64,000 bases of DNA from Sulfitobacter mediterraneus (GCF_003054325.1 NZ_QBKU01000003.1:248001-312000); one strand, 5' to 3'. Shown: positions 1 to 8,171, counted from the stretch's first letter. The notes: generated by a model not told the origin, from the sequence alone. Made by a program: numbers and translations.

Positions 1-261
1 GCCTCGCGCTTTCCACTGGTCGCGGCCTTTGTGGCCAGGTTCAGCGATGGCGTGCGCGTGGCGATCACGGGCGCGTCCAATGACGGTGTATTCCGCTGGT
101 CCGAGGCGGAGGCGGCGCTGGCGTCGAACTTCTCTGCCAGTGCATTGGATGGGTTGTCCGTGGACAGCACCGACATGATCAGCGATCTACACGGAACCGC
201 CGAATACCGCGCCCATTTGATTGGCGTGATGACCAAACGGGCCGTCGCCGCGATCGGCTGA
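1..261 (+). CDS. CoxM-type FAD-binding subunit of a molybdenum hydroxylase, C-terminal end (partial)
   Basis: Only the last 86 codons lie in the window; the frame is already open at base 1 ([17 protein letters not shown]) and stops at 261. The sequence matches the C-terminal domain of the medium, FAD-binding subunit of the xanthine dehydrogenase / CO dehydrogenase family: [19 protein letters not shown] followed by [23 protein letters not shown], a segment that is typical of CoxM-like proteins. The family passes electrons from the Mo and Fe-S subunits to FAD. The large and small subunits would lie upstream, outside the window, so the substrate cannot be told. An intrinsic terminator follows, so this is probably the last gene of its operon. 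Confidence 0.8.
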   Translation, partial: ASRFPLVAAFVARFSDGVRVAITGASNDGVFRWSEAEAALASNFSASALDGLSVDSTDMISDLHGTAEYRAHLIGVMTKRAVAAIG

Positions 262-285
262 TCCGCGTCAGTTGCTGGCTTTCGT

Positions 286-322
286 AAAAGGCCGCGTGTC
301 CCGCCGGGATGCGCGGCCTTTT
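286..322 (+). terminator. Intrinsic terminator after the CoxM-type gene
   Basis: AAAAGGCCGCG (286-296) pairs with CGCGGCCTTTT (312-322). The stem ends in four T and the loop itself contains a small GC hairpin. It separates the CoxM tail from the OmpA-family gene. Confidence 0.75.
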
Positions 323-415
323 GCCGTTGATATTGCATAGCGGAACCCCGGACCCCCAGTTTGCGTTGAGTAGAAAGCGCCGTTTTGCGGTGCCAAGCGT
401 AATGAGGACCACCAC

Positions 416-1951
416 ATGCAACAGTTATTGAAATCCACCACCACCCTTGGCCTGTGTCTGGCGATGGCCTTGCCGGCCCCTGCAATGGCCCAATCTGCGG
501 GTGACTTGCCACAATGTGACGTTGACGGGTTGCTGGAGTTTCCTTGCCAGATCGACGGCAACCGGATTGGCGACACTTATGATGCGGGGCGGGTTCTGGG
601 ATTGGACCGCACAGCGCTTGAAACCTTGATCGCAAGGCAGACCGCGCGGGCAGAGGCCGCGGCCGTCGAGGCGCAGATTGCGGCAGATGCTCAGACAGAA
701 CTGGAGGCAGAAGCGGCAGCCGAGGCTGCGGCGGAAGTCGAAGCTGCGGCAAATGCGCAAGCGGAGGCAGAAGCAGCAGCGGCAAACGCGCAAGCCGAAG
801 CTGACGCCGAAGCGGCAGCGCTAGCCGAAGCCCGAGCGGCAGAGAAACAGGCCGCCAAAGAGGTCCGCCGCGAAGAACGCCGCGCACAGCGCCGGGCGGA
901 GCGGGAGGCCGAGCGTGCAGCCGCCCGCGCTGCGGCAGAAGCTGCTGCTGAGGGCAATGCCGAGGCAGAGGTGACCACGCAAGAAGTTCAACAGGACGAG
1001 GTCCGCTCATCAGACGAGGAATTTGACACCGCCGTGACCGGCAGCGATCAGCCTGTAGCCAAAGATGACGGCGGATTGAGTAAATTCGAGAAAGCTCTGC
1101 TGCTTGGACTGGGTGCTGTGGTCGTGGGATCGGTGCTGAAGAACGGTGACAAAGTGGTTAGCCGCTCGGGCGACCGCGTGGTGGTCGAAGATCCCAATGG
1201 CGACCTGCGGGTGCTAAAGGACGATGACGCCTTGATCCGCCGCCCCGGCGATGAGGTCCGCACCGAAACCTTTGACGACGGGTCTACCCGCACAGTGGTG
1301 ACCAAACCGGACAATTCCAGAATCGTGACGATCCGGGGCCGTGATGGCACCGTGTTGCGCCGGATTTCGGTTGATCCTCAGGGCCGCGAATTTGTCTTGG
1401 TTGATGATCTGGTGGAAGAACAAGAAGTGATCGTGAACGAGTTGCCGCAGGTGGTGCAGGACACCAATCAGGTGGGCAAACGCGAAGAGGCGGATCTGCG
1501 GGCCGCGTTGCAGGCGGAAATGCTGGCAGATCAACAGCGCCGGTTTTCACTGCGTCAGGTGCGCGAAATCCCGCAGGTCCGCGCCCTTGCGCCGCAGCTT
1601 GAACTGGACGCAGTGCAATTCGCCACCGGCTCTGCCGCGATCCGCCCCGAACAGGCGCGCAGCCTTGCGCGGATCGGCCGGGCGTTGAGCGATCTGATTG
1701 CCAAAGATCCCCGCACCGTGATCCTTGTGGAAGGGCACACCGATGCGGTTGGCAATGCCACCTATAATCTGGCGCTGTCGGACCGCCGCGCGGAAACCGT
1801 GGCACTGGCCATGACCGAATACTTCGACGTGCCGCCGCAAAACATGATCACCCAAGGCTATGGCGAGTCGGATCTCAAGGTGCGCACTTTGGAAAACGAA
1901 CCCGCCAACCGCCGCGCGGTTGTGCGCAATATTACCGGCTTGTTGCGGTAA
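416..1951 (+). CDS. OmpA-family outer-membrane/peptidoglycan-binding protein with long Ala/Glu-rich helix
   Basis: 511 residues. Residues 1-25 form a Sec signal peptide ending AMA. About residues 80-190 are an Ala/Glu/Arg-rich low-complexity segment, probably a long helix or coiled coil. Near 225-242 is a Gly/Val/Leu-rich hydrophobic patch (LLLGLGAVVVGSVL). The last ~115 residues are an OmpA C-terminal domain: FATGSAAIRPEQ, VEGHTDAVGNATYNLALSDRRAETV and NRRAVV, including the Asp and Arg that bind diaminopimelate in the family. The ATG has a GAGGA ribosome site about seven bases upstream. It is likely an envelope-tethering protein; the hydrophobic patch might anchor it in a membrane (inference). 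Terminators lie on both sides, so it is probably monocistronic. Confidence 0.88.
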   Translation: MQQLLKSTTTLGLCLAMALPAPAMAQSAGDLPQCDVDGLLEFPCQIDGNRIGDTYDAGRVLGLDRTALETLIARQTARAEAAAVEAQIAADAQTELEAEAAAEAAAEVEAAANAQAEAEAAAANAQAEADAEAAALAEARAAEKQAAKEVRREERRAQRRAEREAERAAARAAAEAAAEGNAEAEVTTQEVQQDEVRSSDEEFDTAVTGSDQPVAKDDGGLSKFEKALLLGLGAVVVGSVLKNGDKVVSRSGDRVVVEDPNGDLRVLKDDDALIRRPGDEVRTETFDDGSTRTVVTKPDNSRIVTIRGRDGTVLRRISVDPQGREFVLVDDLVEEQEVIVNELPQVVQDTNQVGKREEADLRAALQAEMLADQQRRFSLRQVREIPQVRALAPQLELDAVQFATGSAAIRPEQARSLARIGRALSDLIAKDPRTVILVEGHTDAVGNATYNLALSDRRAETVALAMTEYFDVPPQNMITQGYGESDLKVRTLENEPANRRAVVRNITGLLR

Positions 1952-1975
1952 GGACTTGGTATTGAAGAGGAGGAG

Positions 1976-2001
1976 AAGCCCCTGCGAAAGCGGGGGCTTT
2001 T
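1976..2001 (+). terminator. Intrinsic terminator after the OmpA-family gene
   Basis: AAGCCCC-TGC-GAAA-GC-GGGGGCTTTT: the stem is closed by a GAAA tetraloop and followed by four T, 25 bp after the stop codon. Confidence 0.8.
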
Positions 2002-2074
2002 CTGGTCTGGAGTGTACAGTGTTCTGTCACAAAAAGTCAGATATAGATCTGAAAAAGCAACTTAGGCGATTGAT

Positions 2075-2401
2075 ATGCGGTATCTCCGGAATGTTCTCGA
2101 CCGAAAATCAAAAGCGCTGCACCAGTCGACCAAATGCGTCGTTATACAATACATTCAAGCTGATGACGAAGGTAACATGTTGGAAATCGCAGAAATCTTT
2201 AGCGATGGAACCGTGGCGTTTATCGATGGCAGAAAAGAGTTCATCGGACTTGAAGGTCTTGACCTCAAAAATGGGTTTGAGCCTTGGGTTTGGCCGGATG
2301 GGGAACTGTCTGGGCAAATGTACGACTGCACTGAACAAGAATACTTCGCAGTACGAGAATTGGTTCAGAAGCTGCTTTTCTTAGATAGAGTGGAGAAATA
2401 G
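2075..2401 (+). CDS. Small hypothetical protein, low-GC orphan
   Basis: 108 residues, unrecognised. It is charged and soluble with no signal peptide or membrane segment; aromatic residues cluster in NGFEPWVWPDGELSGQMYD. Base composition is clearly lower in GC than its neighbours and the codon use (AAA, ATA, TTG, AGA) differs, suggesting recent acquisition. No strong ribosome site is seen before the ATG. It sits alone between the OmpA-family terminator and the duplicated infC 3' end. The uninterrupted frame and protein-like composition favour a real gene, but this is not certain. Confidence 0.5.
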   Translation: MRYLRNVLDRKSKALHQSTKCVVIQYIQADDEGNMLEIAEIFSDGTVAFIDGRKEFIGLEGLDLKNGFEPWVWPDGELSGQMYDCTEQEYFAVRELVQKLLFLDRVEK

Positions 2402-2478
2402 TTTTGCGAGCTCTTCGTTTTCTGCACCTCGGCTCGAGCGAGTCAGCCCCTATCCAATTGCGGTGGCAGCAAGGTTCA

Positions 2479-2568
2479 TCGCTCCCCCTTGAGGGAGCGA
2501 TGAGAAGACCATTACGTCTTAGTTGTTGGGCAAAGGTCCGATCAGCATGACCATCTGGCGGCCTTCCA
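2479..2568. repeat. Direct repeat copy A: duplicated 3' end of infC plus downstream hairpin
   Basis: 90 bp identical to 2603-2692 (offset 124 bp). Read on the minus strand it holds the last codons of infC ([14 protein letters not shown] and stop) and the GC hairpin CGCTCCC/GGGAGCG that follows infC. The 124-bp offset is not a multiple of three, so this copy is not in frame with the real gene; it is an infC 3'-end remnant. Confidence 0.9.
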
Positions 2569-2602
2569 AGGCGTGCGCGTAGCGGATGCCGAGGTCTGGC
2601 AG

Positions 2603-2692
2603 TCGCTCCCCCTTGAGGGAGCGATGAGAAGACCATTACGTCTTAGTTGTTGGGCAAAGGTCCGATCAGCATGACCATCTGGCGGCCTTCCA
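2603..2692. repeat. Direct repeat copy B: the functional infC 3' end
   Basis: Identical to 2479-2568. Contains the true infC stop codon (2643-2645 on the minus strand) and the hairpin 2604-2623 (CGCTCCC / GGGAGCG). Neither copy has a T run after the hairpin on the minus strand, so termination there may be weak. Confidence 0.9.
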
Positions 2693-3191
2693 TCTTGGGG
2701 AAGTTCTCCACGCGGCCGACCTCTTTGGTGTCTTCCGCGACCCGCTCAAGCAACTCACGACCCAGATTCTGGTGCGCCATCTCGCGGCCCCGGAAACGCA
2801 GGGTGATTTTCACCTTGTCGCCGTTGTCCAAAAACTTGAACACATTGCGCATTTTCACATCGTAATCGTTGGTGTCGGTGTTCGGACGGAACTTGACCTC
2901 TTTGATCTCGATGATCTTTTGCTTTTTACGGGCTTCGGCTTCGCGCTTCTGAGTCTCGTATTTGAATTTGCCAAAGTCCATGATCTTGCACACGGGCGGG
3001 TTGGCATTGGGCGAGATTTCAACCAGATCGAGACCGGCCTCATCTGCCATATCCATAGCACGGGCTGGCGTCACAACGCCGACGTTTTCACCGTCAGCGC
3101 CAATCAGGCGAATTTCAGGGGAGCGGATGTTGTCATTGACGCGCGGGCCGGTGTCACGTTGGGGCGGCGCGTTATGGGGTCTGCGAGCGAT
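2643..3191 (-). CDS. infC: Translation initiation factor IF-3
   Basis: IF-3 binds the 30S subunit, prevents premature joining with 50S and rejects non-canonical start codons. The N domain is [24 protein letters not shown], the linker is rich in Lys/Arg/Glu ([22 protein letters not shown]), and the C domain ends [12 protein letters not shown], all characteristic. I place the start at ATC (3191-3189), giving 182 residues, because an AAAGGA ribosome site stands nine bases before it. The only canonical alternative, GTG at 3215, has no ribosome site and would add eight residues before [12 protein letters not shown] rare AUU/AUC-class start is the known autoregulatory device of infC in other bacteria. 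The 3' end is duplicated downstream. Confidence 0.93.
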   Translation of the reverse strand: MARRPHNAPPQRDTGPRVNDNIRSPEIRLIGADGENVGVVTPARAMDMADEAGLDLVEISPNANPPVCKIMDFGKFKYETQKREAEARKKQKIIEIKEVKFRPNTDTNDYDVKMRNVFKFLDNGDKVKITLRFRGREMAHQNLGRELLERVAEDTKEVGRVENFPKMEGRQMVMLIGPLPNN

Positions 3192-3395
3192 GGTGATTGT
3201 CCTTTGATTGTTCACTATTAGCGAGGATGCAAACTAAACCCGCTATGGCACTACTTCAAGCGGGTAATTGCGGCGGAGGGCCGCTTCTGGCCGGAAATTC
3301 CCCTTGAACCCATGCAGCAACAGGCGCAATTGACCAAGCAGCAGCCGCAAAAGGGGATCAGCCCCTGAAAGGCGCAGGAATTATGGGGATCATAC

Positions 3396-4316
3396 ATGAG
3401 AAATGCTATTTGGATTATCGTTGCAGCCGTGATCGGTCTGGGGGGCTATATGCTGTTCTCCGGCAAGTCACCGACCGAAGTTGCGACAGATGCAGCCGAT
3501 GCCGTCAACGCACCGGCGGCGATTGAAGCGGTGGAAGAGGCGGCAACCGCCGTGACAGACGCCGCTGGCGATGCGGTGGATGATGCCGCCGCCGCCGCAA
3601 GTGACGCGGCAGACGCCGCAACAGACGCGGCCAGCGATGCGGTTGACGCGGCCACCGAGGCAGCGACCGATGCGGTTGAGACTGCCACCGAGGCCGCCAG
3701 CGATGCAGTGGATGCCGCGACAGATGCCGCAGAAGGCGCGGCTGATGCGGCCAGTGATGCGGCTGAAGCGGTGACCGACGCGGCAAGCGATGCTGCCGAG
3801 GCAACCACCGAAGCGGCCAGCGATGCGGTAGACACAGCGACCGAAGCGGCCAGCGATGCCGCCGACACGGCGACAGAGGCGGCAACTGACGCGGTTGATG
3901 CCGCCACAGAAACCGCAAGCGACGCCGCAGACGCCGTGACTGAAGCGGCCTCGGAGACCGTTGACGCCGCAACAGAAACAGCCACGGACGCGGCTGAAGC
4001 CACGACCGAAGCGGCAACCGAGGCGACAGAAGCAGCCACCGACGCTGTGACCGAAACCAACGAGGCCGCGACCGATACCGCCACAGACACAGCCGAGGCG
4101 ATCACCGAAACCGCAGAGGCAGCCGAGACATCGATGATGGATCAACTGCTGAGCGTGGATGGTTTTGATTTCGAAAAGGTCAGCACGATGATCGACGAAT
4201 CCGAACTGGGTGCGATCCAGAAAAAGCTGCTGAGCGAGACCGTGCGCAAAGCGCAGGACAATCCTGAGCTGCTGAAGGCGGCATTGGAAAAAGTCCGCGA
4301 GGCGATGGGTCTCTAA
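3396..4316 (+). CDS. Membrane-anchored Ala/Asp/Thr 11-residue-repeat protein
   Basis: 306 residues, no family recognised. Residues 4-22 form one membrane helix (IWIIVAAVIGLGGYMLF). About residues 30-240 consist almost only of Ala, Asp, Glu, Ser, Thr and Val in degenerate 11-residue units such as ASDAVDAATEA and ATDAVETATEA. The unit recalls hendecad helices of LEA-like and apolipoprotein-like proteins, but Lys is absent, so the rod is strongly acidic. A separate C-terminal module of ~60 residues (MMDQLLSVDGFDFEKV...KVREAMGL) looks globular and helical. The likely topology is a membrane anchor with a periplasmic rod. The upstream AGGAATTATGGGG region supplies ribosome-site candidates, and a strong terminator follows. 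Role unknown; stress protection or envelope spacing are guesses. Confidence 0.8.
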   Translation: MRNAIWIIVAAVIGLGGYMLFSGKSPTEVATDAADAVNAPAAIEAVEEAATAVTDAAGDAVDDAAAAASDAADAATDAASDAVDAATEAATDAVETATEAASDAVDAATDAAEGAADAASDAAEAVTDAASDAAEATTEAASDAVDTATEAASDAADTATEAATDAVDAATETASDAADAVTEAASETVDAATETATDAAEATTEAATEATEAATDAVTETNEAATDTATDTAEAITETAEAAETSMMDQLLSVDGFDFEKVSTMIDESELGAIQKKLLSETVRKAQDNPELLKAALEKVREAMGL

Positions 4317-4340
4317 TCAGCCCCGTCACCGGAAACAAAA

Positions 4341-4375
4341 AACCGCGCCTTGGCAACAGGGCGCGGTTTCTTTTT
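4341..4375 (+). terminator. Intrinsic terminator after the repeat protein
   Basis: AACCGCGCC (4341-4349) pairs with GGCGCGGTT (4360-4368), followed by TCTTTTT. It lies between two converging genes. Confidence 0.85.
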
Positions 4376-4392
4376 GTCTTTACGTCAGTGGC

Positions 4393-5241
4393 TTAACCCA
4401 CAAAGGCCTTTTCGATCACAAAGTGTTTGGGATCAGAATTTGCCCCTTCCTCAAGGCCGAACCCTTCGAGGATCGCTAGGATATCCTTGTTGAAATCAAG
4501 GCTGCCGCAGACCATTGCACGATCGGTCTCGGCGTTGATGCCGTCGATGCCCAGATCCGCAAAAACAGTGCCATCCTGCAACAGCGTGGTGATCCGGCCC
4601 ATCTTTGGGCTCTGCTCCCGTGTGGTCGTGGGGTAATAGCGGATCTTGTTCAGGTTCTCGGCGCCGATCAGTTCCTGCATCAGCTCGTCTGACTGCAACT
4701 CTTCGATCAACTGGCGGCCATACTCCAGCTCTGCCACATCGCGGCAGGTGTGGGTGATCACCACTTCGTCGTAGTTTTCATAAGTCTCCGGCTCGCGCAG
4801 CAGCGATGCAAAGGGGGCAAACCCGGTGCCCGTGGCAAAGAACCAGATGCGCTTGCCGGGCAGCAGGGCGTCATGCACCAGCGTGCCGACAGGTTTGGGG
4901 CGCAGGATGATCTCGTCGCCGGGCTGGATGTGCTGCAACTTGGAGGTCAGCGGGCCGTCCTGCACCTTGATCGAGTAAAACTCCAACTCTTCGTCCCACG
5001 CGGGTGAGGCGATGGAATAGGCGCGCAGCAGCGGCTTTTGCTTGCCGGTTTCGGGATGTGGATCGCCCATCAGGCCAATCATCACAAATTCGCCCGAGCG
5101 GAACCGCAGCGAGGCCGGGCGCGTCACCCGAAAGGAAAACAACCGGTCGGTCCAGTGTTTGACGGATGTCACGATCTGCGCATCAGGCAGGGTCGGCACG
5201 GGCTTGGCGGCTGTTTGGTTCACGGGGGTCTGCTCTGTCAT
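4393..5241 (-). CDS. fpr: Ferredoxin/flavodoxin-NADP+ reductase, last gene of the sulfur operon
   Basis: 282 residues from ATG 5241 (MTEQTPVNQ); a TTG 54 bp upstream would add an atypical Arg-rich leader. FAD-binding domain: RSGEFVMIGL and LLRAYSIASPAWDEELEFYSIKV. NADP-binding domain: FATGTGFAPFASLLRE, THTCRDVAELEYG and MVCGSLDFNKD, ending in the FVIEKAFVG tail typical of bacterial Fpr. It moves electrons between NADPH and ferredoxin or flavodoxin. It lies 68 bp after the DUF934 gene on the same strand, and no cysJ flavoprotein is present, so it probably feeds electrons to CysI through ferredoxin (inference). Confidence 0.9.
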   Translation of the reverse strand: MTEQTPVNQTAAKPVPTLPDAQIVTSVKHWTDRLFSFRVTRPASLRFRSGEFVMIGLMGDPHPETGKQKPLLRAYSIASPAWDEELEFYSIKVQDGPLTSKLQHIQPGDEIILRPKPVGTLVHDALLPGKRIWFFATGTGFAPFASLLREPETYENYDEVVITHTCRDVAELEYGRQLIEELQSDELMQELIGAENLNKIRYYPTTTREQSPKMGRITTLLQDGTVFADLGIDGINAETDRAMVCGSLDFNKDILAILEGFGLEEGANSDPKHFVIEKAFVG

Positions 5242-5309
5242 TGTAAAATCACGCAAGCGGCGCTTGCGGCCTTGTCTTAGAAGATGAAGCCCCAAAGGGC
5301 AATTGCACG

Positions 5310-5723
5310 TCAGGTCGCAGGGGCGCCGCGCAGACGGGACTGATAATCATGGGCCTGCCAATCGGCGCGAAACAGCCATTGATCCGCAGGCTGGCGGGCC
5401 GCGATTTCGTCGTTGACCTCAACCTCGTCAAAACCGGAACGCCGCGCCATCGCATATTGATCGGCCAGCAGATGCCCCTTGGCCCGCAAACGCCCCTGAT
5501 ACCCGCGCAAACGCAAGGCCCGCGCAATGGTAAAGCCGCGCCCATCGGCGGAGGAGGGGAAATCAATCCGGATCATTTCGATAGCCGGGGCCAGCTCGAT
5601 GGCGTTCGGATCACTATCGGACGCCAGATCCAGCGCCGCGCAATCATTGGCGGCACCCGCGCCGCAGAACCCTTTGGTCCAGTCATCTGCCACAAAACCG
5701 GTGTCGTTGATCAACTGTGTCAT
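5310..5723 (-). CDS. DUF934 family protein of the sulfite-reduction operon
   Basis: 137 residues; start ATG 5723, overlapping the cysH stop in ATGA, with AGGAG upstream. It has the DUF934 signature region IRIDFPSSADGRGFTIARALRLRGYQGRLRAKGHLLADQYAMARRSGFDEVEV. The family occurs almost always beside cysI/cysH in proteobacteria, but its biochemical role is not established; the absence of a conserved Cys cluster argues against it carrying an Fe-S cluster. Translational coupling to cysH indicates it works in assimilatory sulfate reduction. Confidence 0.88.
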   Translation of the reverse strand: MTQLINDTGFVADDWTKGFCGAGAANDCAALDLASDSDPNAIELAPAIEMIRIDFPSSADGRGFTIARALRLRGYQGRLRAKGHLLADQYAMARRSGFDEVEVNDEIAARQPADQWLFRADWQAHDYQSRLRGAPAT

Positions 5724-6502
5724 GTCATATCTCCTGTGCGTACCATCTTGCCGTTCACAAAATGAATGCCGCATTCTTCTTTGTTCTGATCGCGCCAGCG
5801 CCCCGCGCGCGCGTCCTCGCCCGGTGCCACCTTTGACGTGCAAGGTGCGCAACCGATGGAAGGAAAGCCCTGGGCCACCAGCGGATGCCGGGGCAGGCGG
5901 TTTTCGTCAATGTAATCAGCCACATCCTGCGATGACCAATAGGCCAGCGGATTGACCTTGATGCGGGCCGGGGCGCCGTCTGTGCCCGCCTCGACCTCAA
6001 AGAACTCAAGCGCTGCACGGGTGCCGGATTGAAACCGTTTGCGCCCCGAAACCCAGCCGTCATAGCCCGTCAGCGCCGCTGCCAATGGCCGCGTTTTGCG
6101 CAGATCACAGCAGGCGTCAGTATCGCGCTGATGCAAGGTGCCGTCTGGATCATGCGCGGCCAGATCCGCCGCTTTGATGATCCGCACATTGCGCAGACCC
6201 AACCGTTCGCTCAGTTCCTGCTGATACACCAGCGTTTCGGTGAACAGCATCTGGGTGTCGATGAACAGCACCGGCAGATCGCGTTTCACCATCGACGCCA
6301 GATGCAACAGCGCGACCGATTCCGCGCCAAAGCTGGACACCAGCGCAAGGTTCGGCAGCACCTCCACCGCGCGGCGCAACACGTCCGTGGCACTGTGATG
6401 GCGCAGGGCGGCGTTCAGGTGGGCCACCTCCACGCGCAGCACATCCTCGGGCGGCACCCGGTTCGTGTCTGGACTTACAGTCCCAATGTCATCAAGCGGC
6501 AT
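5720..6502 (-). CDS. cysH: Assimilatory adenylylsulfate (APS) reductase
   Basis: 260 residues, reducing activated sulfate to sulfite with thioredoxin. The pyrophosphatase-like loop is SSFGAESVALLHL. The 4Fe-4S ligand pattern Cys131-Cys132 and Cys218-x2-Cys221 (DACCDLRK, IGCAPCT) marks the APS-specific type rather than the PAPS reductase of enterics. The catalytic Cys244 lies in KEECGIH. I start at ATG 6502 (MPLDD), overlapping the end of cysI by 11 bp; the frame stays open far upstream but runs through cysI in another frame. Its stop overlaps the next ATG, so the operon is tightly coupled. Confidence 0.93.
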   Translation of the reverse strand: MPLDDIGTVSPDTNRVPPEDVLRVEVAHLNAALRHHSATDVLRRAVEVLPNLALVSSFGAESVALLHLASMVKRDLPVLFIDTQMLFTETLVYQQELSERLGLRNVRIIKAADLAAHDPDGTLHQRDTDACCDLRKTRPLAAALTGYDGWVSGRKRFQSGTRAALEFFEVEAGTDGAPARIKVNPLAYWSSQDVADYIDENRLPRHPLVAQGFPSIGCAPCTSKVAPGEDARAGRWRDQNKEECGIHFVNGKMVRTGDMT

Positions 6503-8171
6503 TGGCCCGACTTTCCTTGCCCGCAACCTGCGGATAAAGCGCGGCCTTGAACGGCGCGAGGCCGAGGCGGCGATAGGTCTGCAAGAATGTTTCCGCCGGA
6601 TCATTGCGCAGGTCCAGATAGGCCAGCACCAGACGTTCCACCGCCGGGATGATCTCATCGGCAGAGAATCCGGGGCCAGCCCGTTCGCCAATGGTCGCAT
6701 CCTCGGTGCCATCACCGCCCAGTGTGATCTGGTAGTTTTCCACGCCCGCACGATCGAGGCCCAGAATGCCGATATGGCCAACATGGTGATGCCCGCAGGC
6801 ATTGATGCAGCCCGAGATCTTGATCTTGAGCGGCCCGACGTCATGCTCCAGCTTCAGCTCGTCAAAACGGGTGGCGATCTCTTGGGCAATCGGGATCGAC
6901 CGCGCGGTGGCAAGGGCGCAATAGTCCATACCGGGGCAGGCGATAATATCCGAGATCAGGCCGATGTTGGCGGTGCCCAGACCTTCGGCCTTGAGCGCAT
7001 AATAGATCGACGGCAGATCACCGCGATGTACATGCGGCAGGATCACGTTCTGCTCATGGCTGATACGCAGCTCATCATGGCCATAGCGTTTGGCCAGTCC
7101 CGCCATCAAACGCATCTGGCGGCCCGATGCATCGCCGGGTGTTTTGCCGTGCGCTTTCAATGAGATAGACACAATGGCATATTCAGGGTTGCGGTGCGCC
7201 GTTAGGTTGGTGTCGGCCCAGCTGCGGAACAGGGGGTCTTGATCATAGGCGTTCAGATAGGGCGTTTGATCCGCCGACTTGAACTCAGGCGCCGCAAAAT
7301 CCGCCTCGATCCGCGCCAGCATCTGCTGGTCGACGCCGCTAAACTGCGGACGGATCAGCGCATAACGTTCGTTCACCCGCTGACGGATATCTTCGATGCC
7401 ATTTTCATGCACGGTGATCTTGATCCGCGCCTTATATTTGTTATCGCGCCGGCCCAGCAGGTTGTAGACGCTGACGATGGCTTCAAGTGTCGGCAGCAGA
7501 TCTTCTTGAGACACAAACTCATACAGCACCTTGCCAATCATCGGGGTCCGGCCAAGGCCGCCGCCAACAATCACCTCATAGCCGATCTCTTCGCCGCGTT
7601 TGACGATGCGCAACCCGATGTCATGGGCCTTGATCACTGCACGGTCGGCGGTATCGCCGGTCACGGCCACCTTGAACTTGCGCGGCAGAAACTGAAACTC
7701 CGGATGGTCGGTGGACCATTGACGGATCAATTCGGCCACCGGGCGTGGATCAGCCACCTCATCCGCTGCGGCACCGGCAAAATGGTCAGCGGTCACGTTG
7801 CGGATCGTGTTGCCAGAGGTCTGGATCGCATGCAGGTTCACCTCGGCCAATGCGTCCAGCATATCAGGCACATCGCGCAGTTTTGGCCAGTTATACTGGA
7901 TGTTCTGGCGCGTGGTGAAATGGCCATACCCTTTATCCCAACGCTCTGAAATGTCGGCCAGTTTTTCCATCTGGCGGCTGTTCAGCGTGCCGTAAGGGAT
8001 CGCCACCCGCAGCATATAGGCGTGCAGCTGCAGGTAGAGGCCATTCATCAGCCGCAGTGGCTTGAACTCATCCTCGGTCAATGACCCGTCAATGCGGCGT
8101 TCGACCTGTCCGCGAAACTGCGCGTTGCGCTCGGCCAGAAAGGCGTGATCAAATTCGGTATAGCTGTACAT
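6492..8171 (-). CDS. cysI: Sulfite reductase hemoprotein (siroheme/4Fe-4S)
   Basis: 559 residues, a full-length nitrite/sulfite-reductase family enzyme making sulfide from sulfite. Ferredoxin-like half domains: LRVAIPYGTLNSRQMEKLADI and HFTTRQNIQYNWPKLRD. Siroheme-cluster ligands: ACPGMDYC and SGCINACGHHHVGHIG. No partner CysJ is encoded here. The family includes ferredoxin-dependent enzymes, and fpr three genes downstream suggests that electron route. Its start codon shares one base with the DUF2849 stop (TGATG), so the two are translationally coupled. Nitrite reductase is the alternative, but the cysG/cysH context favours sulfite. Confidence 0.92.
   Translation of the reverse strand: MYSYTEFDHAFLAERNAQFRGQVERRIDGSLTEDEFKPLRLMNGLYLQLHAYMLRVAIPYGTLNSRQMEKLADISERWDKGYGHFTTRQNIQYNWPKLRDVPDMLDALAEVNLHAIQTSGNTIRNVTADHFAGAAADEVADPRPVAELIRQWSTDHPEFQFLPRKFKVAVTGDTADRAVIKAHDIGLRIVKRGEEIGYEVIVGGGLGRTPMIGKVLYEFVSQEDLLPTLEAIVSVYNLLGRRDNKYKARIKITVHENGIEDIRQRVNERYALIRPQFSGVDQQMLARIEADFAAPEFKSADQTPYLNAYDQDPLFRSWADTNLTAHRNPEYAIVSISLKAHGKTPGDASGRQMRLMAGLAKRYGHDELRISHEQNVILPHVHRGDLPSIYYALKAEGLGTANIGLISDIIACPGMDYCALATARSIPIAQEIATRFDELKLEHDVGPLKIKISGCINACGHHHVGHIGILGLDRAGVENYQITLGGDGTEDATIGERAGPGFSADEIIPAVERLVLAYLDLRNDPAETFLQTYRRLGLAPFKAALYPQVAGKESRANAA

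Noticed and set aside
2265-2636. Minus-strand 123-codon frame through the repeat and the low-GC orphan
   Set aside because: It is a frame-shifted read of the infC duplicate plus antisense to the orphan gene; no start signal.
3446-4145. Several long frames antisense to the Ala/Asp repeat gene
   Set aside because: They are mirror images of the repetitive composition (GC at codon positions leaves all frames open) and consist of Ala/Ser/Val/Arg low complexity; no ribosome site or function.
6503-6844. N-terminal extension of cysH by 114 codons
   Set aside because: The extra sequence overlaps cysI in another frame and is Arg/Trp-rich; ATG 6502 gives the normal APS-reductase length.
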